DNA from: Polytrichum commune
Taxonomy: Eukaryota > Streptophyta > Polytrichopsida > Polytrichales > Polytrichaceae
Reading direction: 5' to 3'
Assembly: GCA_950295325.1 (NCBI GenBank)
Contig: OX485803.1
Location: 74,661,554 to 74,725,553 of the forward strand
DNA: 64,000 bases
The position numbers and the translations under genes are program-made. Positions 49,091 to 60,792 of this stretch are shown here, piece after piece (positions within the stretch are counted from its first letter, which is position 1; every line of letters begins with the position of its first letter). Under the pieces are notes generated by a model. That model was not told the DNA's origin, made no database searches, and saw only the letters and a program-made list of their open reading frames with translations.

Positions 49091-52000
49091 ATGGAAATGG
49101 CCTCCCGAAATTATGTTCAAGAGAAGGCGACCACCCATTTCCCCCGCAATTTGTCAAATCCTCAATCCAGTGTAGAGTGCGATGATGACATCCCACAAAT
49201 TGCTCCTGCAACATTTCGTGCAATGCAGGCTGATTTTATAATTTCGTTGAGAGAGAGAGTTCAAAATCCTCCTCCAGGTGCATTTGCTATGGACGACTTG
49301 GTGTGGACCAACCACGTTACACAAGGTCAAGGGATACAGAAAACCTCTAAGCTAGCTGTAATATTGTGGGAGAGACTTGATGATTTCATTAAAGGCGAGC
49401 AACAACATCCTCAATTTCCCTGCAATTTTACCAAGGAAATCGTCCGTGTTAACTTGCCAAACTCCTTGCGAACACCTCGTGCACACAGTCCTGCTATTGT
49501 ACTGAGGTTTGACCTACTGCCTGCTCTGAATTTGAAACCACACACTATTCATGTTCTGCTTGTCATAATGTGCTCACCAGCCAGATATCAAACTTATGCA
49601 TTTCATTCTACACTCCACAATTTGCAGTACACTGTCCTTACTGTTCATGAGGGTGTATGGATTCCATGTCTTGCAAATATGTACATATAAAATTTTACAT
49701 ATTCAATACATGTGTTCTTCCATTGCCATTGCAGATACAGGTGCAATTTTGGTCCTGAAGATAGGAGTGATATTGTTGCGCATGATATGCAAGCTCTACT
49801 GAAATCTACAAAAAAAAAAAGCAGAAGATGTTGCAGAAGAAAAAGCGAGGTAAGAAGGTAATACCGGAATACGAGTCTTTCGCAGTGAGCAAATCAACCC
49901 GTCCAAAGGCTGCGCGCATTGGCAAGACATATGCGGGCAACTCAAGAAAGCGAGGGTGCCAATGTTGTTTTCTTGCGAAGAAGCCCTATTTGGACCACTC
50001 GTTGTGTTTGCTAATTTATGAAAATGCAGAACACTTGAATAAAGCTGGAGAACATTGCCATGGCACCATGCTCGGTGGATTTAGATATGCGCTCGGTGCT
50101 GGTCTTTCAACTGAAATGAAACAAAAAATTGTTGAAATGCATGCCTATGGGTTATCCCCTGCCCAAATCATGCAACAACACACCAAAGAGGTTCGTGAGC
50201 TTGCCGTGTGTAATGGAGTGGTGACGCGCGACACATTCTTGTTGCCGTGCGACATCAGAAACATATGTCGAAAGAGGGCTGAAGATCTGTGGGAGAAACA
50301 TCCGTCCGACCCGATTAGCGTCCGTATGTGGGCAGCAGAGAATCCAGACAGCGTGTTCTACTACCAAGAGCACTCGCTACTGGACCTTAATTCTCAAACA
50401 CAAGACGACTCACCTTTCACCATAGGCATACAAACTGAATGGCAACTTGAAATGATGGCAAACTTCGGTCACAACATCGCTCTTTCCATTGACGCCACGT
50501 TTGGTACCAGCCAGACTAGGGTAAGCTAATGTCCATGTCCCTCATCTTCGTCATCATGTTCTGTGATGATTTTCTCATACTGCCAGTCAATTTGTTTCAA
50601 CCATGTTCTGCCCTATGCTAACAATGATGTTCATTGTTTCTACAGTACCCACTCTACACTGTTATGGTGTTCGATGATTGGAGAAATGACATACCAATGG
50701 CTTTCTTTGTCATTTCGCGGACACGTGAACAAGATCTCCGCCCAGTTCTTCAAGCGCTGCATGACAGGGTTCAAGGGTTCAAAAATGATTGGTTACCATC
50801 CTCTATTATCGTTGACAATGCTCAGGCTGAAATAAACACACTTGGGTAAGCAGTTATTGTCTGTTTTGCAACTTTTACTTTGTAGTCTCACCCCAATATG
50901 TAATGCAGTGTCCTGCATTGCATATTGGTGTTAATTATTAATTCCTCACTGTTACAGGTATTTTCCTCAGTGTTCATCCTCTGAGCTCATAATTTGCTGT
51001 TCTGTCTCTTGCGCAGCATGGTGTGGCCGCAAGCCAAAATTTTCCTGTGCTTGTGGCATGTCAGAAAGTCATGGGTAGATAACGCCATCAAGAAAATTTC
51101 AAGCGCTGTAGAACGCAACACTGTTCTTCAAATGCTCGGCGACATAATGTACGGGAAAGGTTGCAAGGTTGACGATGATCCTATCGACTGGGCCCTCAAC
51201 CAACTTGACAATATATCTAACACTCGTCCATTGGCGAGTGCGTTCATGATATACATGAACGATGTTTGGCGAGTCAAGACACCAATGTGGTGCGTCGGAG
51301 CGCGACGGATACCACATGCAGGACAGAACACTAACGCGGCTATTGAATCCTATCACAACAATTTGAAGAGTGTTCTAAACTCTGCCAAAGAGAGATTTAT
51401 GGGTAGGTGCATGGACTGGCTTATTTATCATCTAACGGGTGACGTTTTGACTCATTACTGGTACAGTGTCCAATGCAAAGCATACGGATATATACGCAAC
51501 AAGAAACAAGAGGGTATTGTTGCATCTGCAATTATGGGAGCCAACGACATACCTGATAGTAACGTCCTCATTTGTATGGACGAGGATGTTGCATATGTGG
51601 GGTCTGTAAACAACCGCCCGAAGGTGTGGACCATCAAATGTCCGGACTCTGAATGGACACAATGCAACTGCCCCGTCGCCAAAGAGGGCATGATTTGCAA
51701 GCACACCATTAAAGTCTTCAAGATGCTCCACCCTGGAATTGAAGATGGTGCCATAGTGCGTGAAGCTGGTACACGACATGGAACTTAGCGCGCCACTCCA
51801 ATTGCGCGTTGCTACGCAGGACTGTCACAACAGACTACTCAAATCCATGTTCCGGAAGACATGGGCACACCAATCGAAGTTGAACCTGTGGTGCAGGACA
51901 ATGTTCTGCAAATTGATGTTGTCGAAGATCACATCACTCTAACTCCTGTGGACCCTGTGACTGTGGACGACGAACATAACCCCTCGCAGTTCTCCTCTCA

Positions 52001-52325
52001 GTTTACCCAGATGGACTCCTTCCATTCGACTCCCCTTTCCCAAGAGAGTTCTTCACAAGCACCTACTGCCGCAACCGCGCACGACATTTACGCCACCCTT
52101 GCACTCAAGGCTGAGCAACATCCTATTCTACAAACTCATTTGATCGCTGGCCTTAGGCACATTCGGGGCAAGCAAAACCAGCTTATTGCACAAGGGGTTA
52201 CACGGATGCCATTGACTCTTACGACAACCTCGTTTCCAGAGAGGGCAGGCGACAACTCTTTAAAACGCCGGAGGAGTTTCCTGGAGTTCCCGTTGCCGAA
52301 GAGAAAGTTTTCCAGCTCCAAATGA
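49091..52325 (+). CDS. MULE transposase (DDE, SWIM zinc finger), frame broken at a poly-A run
   Basis: This is the protein that would cut and join the element ends. Exons inferred from GT/AG borders: 49091-49680, 49735-50520, 50646-50845, 51017-51768 and 51820-52325; phases agree. Catalytic candidates: Asp in SIDATFG (codon 50491), Asp in IIVDNAQAE (50814), then CLWHV, and Glu in AAIESYHN (51345). A SWIM finger, CxC...CxH (CNCPVAKEGMICKH), follows at about 51663-51707, as in MuDR-type transposases. The last exon adds a Ser/Thr-rich, acidic tail ending in a basic KRRRS...KRK stretch that may be a nuclear signal. Within exon 2, the frame entering from exon 1 and the frame used after 49828 differ by one base across an 11-A run (49810-49820). 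This is a real frameshift, a homopolymer error, or a missed intron. Confidence 0.85.
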
Positions 52326-52962
52326 TAGGGTTTAAGTGTGAACAATAATCTGCATTATCTGCATATTTGTAATGCAGTACACAGTTAGTTCTTACTTGTA
52401 ATAGTTTTTAATTATGTGTGCAAAGTTATGTGTTAAAAATAAAACGGTCCTTCCTAAGTACCATATCTGGGTGTAGTAGGGTGATTCATGTTCTGGTTAC
52501 GACATACCTCAGCTCATTTTCCTTGTTGTACTGCAACTCGCCTGTCCTGCTCATTGTGTATTGTTCTGCACCATTGGTTGATCACGCGCCAGTTGTCCTG
52601 CCCATTCCCTGCTCTACACTTCTTCTACTGCACATCGACTGTTTCTGGGTTTGGTGCGTTTTCATCATGACTGCTCCCATCCCTTTCAAGTGGTCCCATC
52701 TAACCACATTCCCCCCCAACATCCCATATCACACATGGTCTTCTGAAATGCCATTGTTTTATATCAAAATGGTTGCTATTGAAAGCAGTACAAATGGTCT
52801 TTGACCTTCGAGTGTTCTTTGTATCATGTTCTACGTTTTCTGTGTTGTATATCCTGTTCTGTGTATCCTGTTCTACATTACTACACGGTATTTGATGTTG
52901 TACAATGTAATGGAAACTGTACATCCATTTTACAACATGTTACACATGTAAAAAAATACAAC
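52326..52962. other. Convergent spacer between transposase and protease genes
   Basis: T- and GTTCT-rich non-coding DNA between the two converging genes. It contains several TGTTCT words of the kind repeated throughout the element. Both 3' UTRs should lie here. Confidence 0.5.
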
Positions 52963-55078
52963 CTAACTCTTGTCGACTACTTTCAGAGGTCCGACCTTGA
53001 GCCTTACTCTACGATGTCGTTTTGCTGGAGGTCTTCGTCGTGGTGTTGTCTGGTGTACAATTCTCACGTTCCATTCCGTGGAGTGGTGCCGTCCATTCTC
53101 TATCACATCGATCAACGCATTCCGAACTACCCTCCTTGTACGCAATGCATCTGTCCTGCTATAGTTCAACGCGAATCCCTGCAACAACACAAACATCCTT
53201 AGAACATTTGTTGCAGAACAACAGTACATTAATTGTGGTAGTATTATACTTAAACTTTTTATGATCTATTACTAATCTGCGTATTCTCTATGCATGTTTA
53301 GGTGTTCGAAGAGGTCTAAGACTCAATTACCTCACACAATGTAAGGGGTCTATCTCTCACGCTCTTTGTATACTCCATGATATTCTTCAACATGTAGAAC
53401 CCGCAAGCCCAGCCGGAATTTTGTTGTGGCACAATTCCTTGTACCCACTGCTGGGACGAGCTAACAACATTCCACATATCAACATCGGTATCATTGCTAC
53501 TTCACACAGCCCACAACTTTCCGAGTCTTGTTTCAATTCTGGGGTCGGAATGGAGACCTGACCCTACCAAGGAATCGAGATGGAAGAACCCGTGTTCCCC
53601 TACTATGTAAACGGTCCAATGTTTCCCGCATGTATAAGGAACTATTAAAGTGTTTATGTTCTGCGTTGGAAGGGCTCCATGCACGTCATGTATGAAGGCT
53701 ACATATACCTCTAAGGTGTCTTTGTCTTGCTCCTGAAGATGCGCTAGGAGTAGGTTTAGAAGATAAGGACTGCAAACGTGACACTTTAAACTCTCAAGTT
53801 GGGAATTCAACCACGCCCTAATCCATTCCATCATGTAGTTACTCAACTCCCCATGATTTTGAACCAAAGGCTTCATATCCCCTTTTCACTGTAGACTCAA
53901 ATTCTCACCACGATACAGAAACTCAAAACTTGCAACTTTCTTCCCACCTGCTTCAGCAATGATGGTGTTCACAAGTTCCTCAAGTCTGCAGAACACAGCC
54001 TCATGTATTAGTCTCGTAGCCAGCAACATCAAAGGACGGTATGAATATTATGTTCTGCATCATTAACACTACATAAAAGTTACCTTCCATCCGATTTTTG
54101 TGTTGTACTGCCCAGTACGTCGTCCAAAGTTTTGTCCTCCTTAGGCTGGACAGGACGGGAGCTGACCTTCACTGGCTCAACATGTTCCTCCACCTCTGAT
54201 ACTACCGGGCACGCAGTGCGAGTTGAAGTGGATGCATCCTTTGTCGCCGTCGAAACTTCACCCATGTTTTGGACCGAAGTGGATGCATCCTTTGTCGCCG
54301 TCGGAACTTCATACATGTTCTGGACCTCTTTGTAGGCATCATTGAAAAGTGCGCCTATTTCGTCCGCTGCAGCACCAGCGTCCTGCGAGCATCCGGATGA
54401 GTCCAATGGTTTGTTGTGGGTGCAACCAGTAGGGGTAGTGTCGTCGAGGTTCAACCTTCGTGCTGGAGAAACCATTGTCCTGCCATCCGGAGGCCCTATT
54501 GCAAGCGTGTGAGACGGCGTCCTGTAAAACCACGGTCTTGTGTTGACCATTTAGCAAAAGGCATAGGTGGAAGGCGCTTAATTGAACTCATAGGTTGATA
54601 AGGGTGTGGTATGAGACACGAACCTTAATGGCGTGTTCTGCATCTCAGAACTAAGCTGTGTTAGGGTTAGGTCCTGCGTGCTGATGCGGTCGACGCCATC
54701 GAAATCCATGTGCATAGGTATTGAGTCCAAACTCTCCAAACTCATGGCCTCATGTACTTCACCCCCGAACCCCAGTGTTGATAGAGATGATTTTTCCATA
54801 GGCATCGCCACCTCTTCGAACAACAACGCCCTCGTGTAATGTAGGTCAGGGGCAATGTCATCTGTTGTTTCCTCCACTCCCAGTCCACAATTGAACAACC
54901 GCAATTGGGTGGACCTTACATATTGCAAGCTCTGTACTATATCCTTCACCCGCATCTGCACGCAGGTGCTCTTCTTGTGCAGGTCACCCAATGTCAATGT
55001 TCCTATGTCAACGTCCTCGCGGAAGACCATTGATGAACACAGGACCTGCGCCACATATCCTTCACTTACTTTGGCCAT
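52963..55078 (-). pseudogene. MULE-encoded C48 (Ulp1/SENP-type) cysteine protease with two in-frame stops
   Basis: Ulp1 proteases cleave SUMO-like conjugates; several plant MULEs carry one, with an unknown role in transposition. Exons on minus with GT/AG borders and matching phases: 54624-55078 (ATG at 55078), 54084-54521, 53331-53985 and 52963-53178, for about 587 codons. The C48 catalytic set is visible: His in GKHWTVYIV (codon at 53619-53621), Asp in FFHLDS (53574-53576), Gln in PQQNSG and Cys in WACGFYM (53403-53405). Two TGA codons interrupt the frame, at 53886-53888 (before the domain) and 53502-53504 (between Asp and Cys), although the reading continues in the same frame with good similarity on both sides. 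The N-terminal half is acidic and Ser/Thr-rich without a known domain. It is either a dead copy or has unannotated splicing. The ATG at 55078 lacks a convincing upstream splice acceptor, so a separate gene is preferred. Confidence 0.75.
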
Positions 55079-55188
55079 CGTATGTTGTTATACCAGTATT
55101 GTTCTGCACTATATAATACTATATTGTTTTACAATCAATATTCAAAATGTACTGTTAGACATATCATGTTCCTATTAACTCCCAATCG

Positions 55189-58100
55189 TCATAGTGAAGA
55201 ACATGCTAAACCCCGAGGGTGATTATCAGATGAACATGACTCAGTACATACCTCGCTACACTTCGCTTGGCGTTGCTCTCCGACGTCGACACTGAACCAC
55301 ATGTCAGCAAGCTCACTTTCACGGTGCATGCGGACCATGTTTGCGATGGCTCGTTGCGCGATCCTACCGATGAAGGACTCCGTTTTCTTAACCACAACCA
55401 TGCGCCCTGATGGTTCGTGTCCAAGCAGAGCTGCAACGTCTGTGAACAGGACATCAATGTGTTCTGCGGCACTCTCGATGCTGGGGAAAGTACACCAACC
55501 TGTTGTAGGGATGTTCTGGGCAATTGTCGTCAAGGCGACTGAGTGGACTGTGTCTCGAGCAAGCTCCAATATGTATTCCTCGTGGAGACCTATAGTTGGG
55601 TGTGAGATTGGACGACTGAAGCCCGTATGATTTCTGACCAAGTACAAAAATGCTCTCAAAACATGCGGGCACTCACGCTCAAGCGACAAAGGCTCGGTCT
55701 TCGTGTTCGACAGTAGAACAGCTGACATCTCCAGCCACTCATGTTCTGTGTGGTCCCATGGGCCAGTCTTGAAATTTTTTAGAGGCCATTTTTTGAATAT
55801 CTGGTACAACGGTGACCATTTCCACTTGGACTCCTCCTCCTTCTCTTTCACGGCGTTGTCAAATTTTCGTAACGCGTCTTCGACGTGATTTCTTCTAAAA
55901 TTCTCAAAGTTGACCTTGGCGGCAGCAACCTTCTCATCGTACTCCCTTTGTTCGATGCGATAATGAAGATAGTCTTTCAGGCGCCTGAGCTCTTCATACA
56001 CGTTCACATCGGAATTGCTCTTAAAAACCCTGACATGCGCCTTTATTTTATCCAAAAATTCGCTATGTTCTCCAAGGTTCTTCTGCAATGTATACACCGG
56101 CAGAACATAAAAAAACGACTCATTATAAGAACATAATATTGTACAGCCAATCTGATCTGGTAGAACATGAGATGATAGAGCACATTCAAAACTGAAGAAC
56201 ATGGAGTGAAACACAATACCATATTTTTGCCATACATGTACCATTGCCCGAATGCAGCCCCAACGCGATAGCCAATAGAGCCATCTTCCAATTGTTTCTG
56301 GAGGTATTGCATGCAGCCATCCGGGTCATCTAAGAGACTTTTTGGCACCCAGTAATCGTCAGTCTCGTTGATAAGCACATAGAAACCATCGACTGGCACT
56401 GGTTTTGGAGGCCGTGTAATCTCTTTAGGCGCATGGAAAAGAACTGTGGCCTCCCTTGTACGCGTGTTGTTTGCACTCCTCCCGCGACATGGGGATAGGT
56501 TGGACAGGTTCAGTCGAGGGCTGGGCAACAACAAGGGGAATAGCATCTTCCTGCGGAGGCTCGGGTTGCAGAACAATGTCCGTCACAGGTACTGTTTGCG
56601 GAACAATGTCTATGTCTATGGCAGGATTCAACAGTACACCATCGTGCGAAGTCGTAGCTCGAATAAGTTCAGTCTGCTGAACCTGTGGGTGGATATGTTC
56701 CACACGCGACGGCGAAGGCTGCGCACGATGTCCATGCTCGTGCGTCACAACACGGAAGTGCCCATGGCCACTGTTCTGCGAATTTGGAGTCGCCTCCTTT
56801 GATGTGGAGTCGGACTCGCTTGGCGACGTGCCCGAATTCAGGTCCTCTTCGCTGGAGGATATACAAATCCTGTGAGATGTCTTCCAATTTTTCTTCGGTC
56901 GTCCCTTACTGGCAGAGGGTGACTTGGGTACTCTGGGCGGTCCCTTCACTGCAAGGTTTTGCGCCTTGCGGGGTGGTGATGAGGGAGCGGCGTCCACACC
57001 AACGCTGCGAGTTCTACAGCCAATGATAGGAACGGGCGTCCTCATTGTTAGCTTGCGTTTTCTGGATGGAACACCATGTTCTGCATCGGCAGCCACCAAT
57101 GATGTACTGCCCCCTGGATTGGACTCTAATTCCAGAGGCGGAGGAAATTGCGATGGGGATTGGGAGTGCGACCCATGTGGTGAGGAAACCTTGTTGAATT
57201 TCTGTGCAATCCTATGCTTCTCTCCATGATTGCTTGGCTCCCAGGTTGGATACATCTTGAGTGGCTTCTCTCCCGTGTAGCTCTTACATAGGTTAAACAT
57301 CCTATGGTAAGAGACAGTGTTCTTATCCTTGTATGACTCATTGCAATAAATACAATTGAACATGTACCTGTTGTTGGCCATTTTAACTTTGTCCCTCGCC
57401 TGCCAATATGCCTCTACCACAAGCTCCTCATACTCATCCTCTACGTACATACATGCACAGGTCTTTCTATTTTGTTTCATGGTACAACGGAAAACCCTAG
57501 ATGTTCCATCTGGACCAGCAAACACCTGCAAAACAGTACCTGTTCAATATGCAGAACTGATGGGAGGGAAGAAAGTTCTGATAGAACTACAAGACATGTT
57601 AAATTCCTAAAACAAATGAGAGGGAAGAAAGTTTTGATAGAAAAAACAGGACATGCTAATTTCCTAAAACTGATGGGAGGGAAGAAAGTTCTCATAGAAA
57701 AAACAGGACATGTTCATTTTCTAAAACTGATGGGAGGGGAGAAAGTTGTCATAGAAAAAACATGACATGTTCATTTCCTAAAACTGATGGGAAGGAAGAA
57801 AGTTCTGATAGAACTACAAGACATGTTAAATTCCTAAAACTGATGAGAGGGAAGAAAGTTTTGATAGAAAAAACAGGACATGCTAATTTCCTAAAACTGA
57901 TGGGAGGGAAGAAAGTTCTCATACAAAAAACATGACATGTTAATTTCCTAAAACTGATGAGAGGGAAGAAAGTTTTGACAGAAAAACAGGACATGCTAAT
58001 TTCCTAAAACTGATGAGAGGGAAGAAAATGCAGTGAGCAAAACAGGACCTGTTTAATACCAAAAACTGATGCTTACCCCTTGAAAGTTCTGAGAGAATTT

Positions 58101-58374
58101 AATATATTGTTGTGTATGCAAATATGTAACCAACAATACAGGAAAATGGTAAGGAAAAACAACACAACAAGTTTTGTGAAGGAATGCTTACCCCTTCTTG
58201 CCAGCCTTGTTTACCATGTATGCTCAAGTGGTCGAATTTGTGCCTCTCCAAGGACCTTATCAGGGCTTCATCTTCGAGGACATGCCAACCCACAGCAAAC
58301 GCCTCTGGAAGAAATTTTGCCCCGTTCTTGTTCCTAGTCACTTTGGATGCTCCTGTTCCTTCAGTTGTCACCAT
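55189..58374 (-). CDS. MULE third gene: unrecognised protein with zinc-finger-like N-terminus and charged helical C-terminus
   Basis: Inferred exons on minus: 58192-58374, about 56430-57525, about 56220-56570, and 56082 to 55252 (or on to the stop at 55189). The first junction (donor at 58191/58192, acceptor at 57525/57526) and the 56220/56082 junction are good GT/AG sites. A possible finger, Cys-x2-Cys-x12-His-x4-Cys (CIYC...YHRMFNLC), precedes a long Pro/Ser-rich basic region. The C-terminal part has a charged, probably coiled-coil stretch (YEELRRLKDYLHYR onwards). Between 56430 and 56576 two frames overlap without convincing splice sites, so a frameshift or missed small exon is likely there. 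I do not recognise the family. It may be an accessory transposition protein or a captured host gene. Confidence 0.55.
57526..58191 (-). repeat. Intron of the third MULE gene, filled by ~60-bp tandem repeats
   Basis: The array at about 57550-58045 has roughly eight units of the form CTGATGGGAGGGAAGAAAG, TTYTSATAGAAAAAACAGGACATGYTAATTTCCTAAAA (given in part). Two unit variants alternate (one with AACTACAAGACATG), suggesting a two-unit higher-order duplication. The 666-bp intron is otherwise unremarkable. Confidence 0.75.
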
Positions 58375-59454
58375 TAATGCGTTCGGGTATGATGATCTCA
58401 ATTGTGCACAAAAAACACTCAAAACTACACTTGAAAATGAGCAAACCCTAAACCTCACACGCTTTCATAATTTGCTGGCATTAAATGTGCGATAAGGGAA
58501 TGAAGAGTCTGCAAATAAGCAAAACTGCAAACCCTAATAAAATTGTGCAGAATGTCGCTAATAAACCCGCTAATAAACTTGCTAATGTCGCCAATGAACG
58601 GCCGTGGACATAAACTGCCGCAATAATAACTGCTGCTACAACGACAACCAGGAGCAGTTATTGGACACCAATCGATTAGCACTCAAAACCCTTGGAATGC
58701 TGCAAAAACCTTTCGAGTATAACCCGCAACCGCTTCGAATGTCACTAAAAACGCTTAGATTCTAACTAAGTCGACTCATCGAAATTCTGTCCACACTCGC
58801 CGAATACACACCAGCTCATAAATTTCGCACGTTCCTACTCAAAAGGAAATCAAGCAGTTCACGAATGAAACCCTCGCAGCCCTTCACAAGCTCTTTAGAA
58901 AATGGTTAAACCTGCTGGTCTTCAACCCAATGACGTCCAAATGATACCTAATAACCCTAAACAATCACTTTCAGTGAAATCACTACGTCATGATTGATGC
59001 AGCTATCATTAAAGAGCATGGGCGTACGACATCCCTTGACCAGGACAGCAGTCGCGTTGAACTGCTTTGTACAGAACTGCAGTCGCGAGGAACTGGTATC
59101 TACAGGAAGACAGTCACGTGGAACTGCTGTGTAGAACAGAACAGCAGTGCATCAATGGCGTGGAGGTGATGTGCACAGCACAGTAGTAGCGTGAAACGTT
59201 AAATAGGGAAAATGTTCAACTTGAAGAGGCTGTCAATGTCTCCCTTGTTCTATGTTGGAGATGAGTTCGTGTTCGACAATGAAGCATTGTCCATCTCCCA
59301 CTATAATAAAATGCATATCGTCTACGTTGGAGATGACTCCATGATCCACAACCAATAAGAATGCATGTTCCACAAAAAACCATAGCCCATGTTCCTAAAC
59401 CAAAAAGAGTGCATGTTCCCAAAAAACCAAAGTCAATTTTCGACAATAAAGCAG
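58375..59454. other. MULE interior right of the third gene
   Basis: Probable promoter and leader side of the third gene. At 59030-59180 diverged short repeats of the type CAGTCGCGNNGAACTG occur. No gene is supported. From about 59250 the sequence grades into the 24-bp array. Confidence 0.45.
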
Positions 59455-60235
59455 AGTCCATGTTCCACAATCAACCAGTGTCCATGTTCTACAATCAACT
59501 AGTGTCCATGTTCCACAATGAACCAGTGTCCATGTTCCACAATCAACCAGTGTCCATGTTCCACAATGAACCAGTATCCATGTTCCTCAATAAACCAATG
59601 TCCATGTTCCTCAATAAACCAGTGTCCATGTTCCACAATCAACCAGTGTCCATGTTCCTCAATAAACCAGTGTCAATGTTCCATAACCAAGAACATCTAT
59701 GTTCCACAATCAAGCAGTGTCCATGTTCCTCAATAAACCAGTGTCCATGCTCCACAATGAACCAGTATCCATGTTCCACAATCAACCAGTGTCCATGTTC
59801 CTCAATAAACCAGTGTCAATGTTCCATAACCAAGAACATTCATGTTCCACAATCAAGCAGTGTCCATGTTCCACAATCAAGCAGTGTCCATTTTCCTCAA
59901 TAAACCAGTGTCCATGCTCCATAATGAACCAGTATCCATGTTCCACAATGAACCAGTGTCCATGTTCCACAATGAACCAGTGTCCATGTTCCACAATCAA
60001 CCAGTGTCCATGTTCTACAATGAATCAGTGTCCATGTTCCTAAACCCTAAACCAGTGTCCATGTTCCACAATCAACCAGTGTCCATGTTCTACAATGAAT
60101 CAGTGTCCATGTTCCTAAACCCTAAACCAGTGTCCATGTTCCACAATCAACCAGTGTCCATGTTCCACAATAAATCAGTGTCCATGTTCCTCAATAAACC
60201 AGTGTCCATGTTCCATAACCAAGAACATTCATGTT
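59455..60235 (+). repeat. MULE right subterminal array, ~24-bp unit
   Basis: About thirty units of the form CCAGTGTCCATGTTCC, then ACAATCAA or TCAATAAA. Unit length is a multiple of three, so long frames run through it; these are not considered genes. The CATGTTCC core is the inverted counterpart of the AGAACATG core in the left array. Confidence 0.9.
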
Positions 60236-60435
60236 CCATAATCCTATGTTGTGCTATTTTATGTCCCTATGTTGTGCTAAATAATGTCCCTATGTTGTGC
60301 TAAATAATGTCCCTATGTTGTGCTAATTAATGTCCCTATGTTGTGCTAATTAATGTCCCTATGTTGTGCTATTTTATGTCCCTATGTTGTGCTATTTAAT
60401 GTCCCCATGTTGTGCTAATTAATGTCCCTATGTTC
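60236..60435 (+). repeat. MULE right subterminal array, ~23-bp unit
   Basis: About eight units of ATGTCCCTATGTTGTGCTAA, followed by ATA, TTA or TTT. It directly follows the 24-bp array and has no spacers. Confidence 0.88.
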
Positions 60436-60464
60436 TCCCTAGCTAAGTTCAATTCAGTGTGTAC

Positions 60465-60705
60465 TGTATACGATGTCATGTGTGGGATGCACTGTATACG
60501 CAGTCATGTATACGAGGTCTTGTATCCGCTGTACTGTATACGTTGTGTTGTATACGTCGTACTATATCCGATGTCTTGTATCCGGCGTCCTGTATCCGAC
60601 GTCTTGTATACGTTGTGTTGTATACGTCGTACTATATCCGATGTCTTGTATCCGGCGTCCTGTATCCGACGTCTTGTATACGTTGTACTGTATACGCCGT
60701 AGAAC
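60465..60705 (+). repeat. MULE right subterminal array, TGTATACGYNGT 12-bp based
   Basis: Repeats of a 12-bp unit (TGTATACGTTGT, TGTATACGTCGT, TGTATCCGACGT and variants) with a higher-order unit of about 72 bp (the block at about 60540-60605 recurs at 60612-60677). GC content is higher than in the neighbouring arrays. Confidence 0.85.
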
Positions 60706-60792
60706 TCCTGAACGCGTTGTCATCCATACGCGTCCGCGAATGACCGGCACGACCGGTCACCCCGTCGCCGGGCTGCCCTGCACATTTTCAGC

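Noticed and set aside
48378-49175. Plus-strand Ser-rich frame as the transposase N-terminus
   Set aside because: It is in a different reading frame from the transposase frame that starts at 49091, and that frame meets stops inside the array units.
59361-60303. Long Met/Phe/Cys-rich frames as repeat proteins
   Set aside because: They follow from the 24-bp tandem unit being a multiple of three. Three overlapping frames are equally open, and no start context or conservation favours one.
59455-60435. CRISPR-like array
   Set aside because: Repeats are directly adjacent with no unique spacers and there are no cas genes. The setting is a plant transposon.
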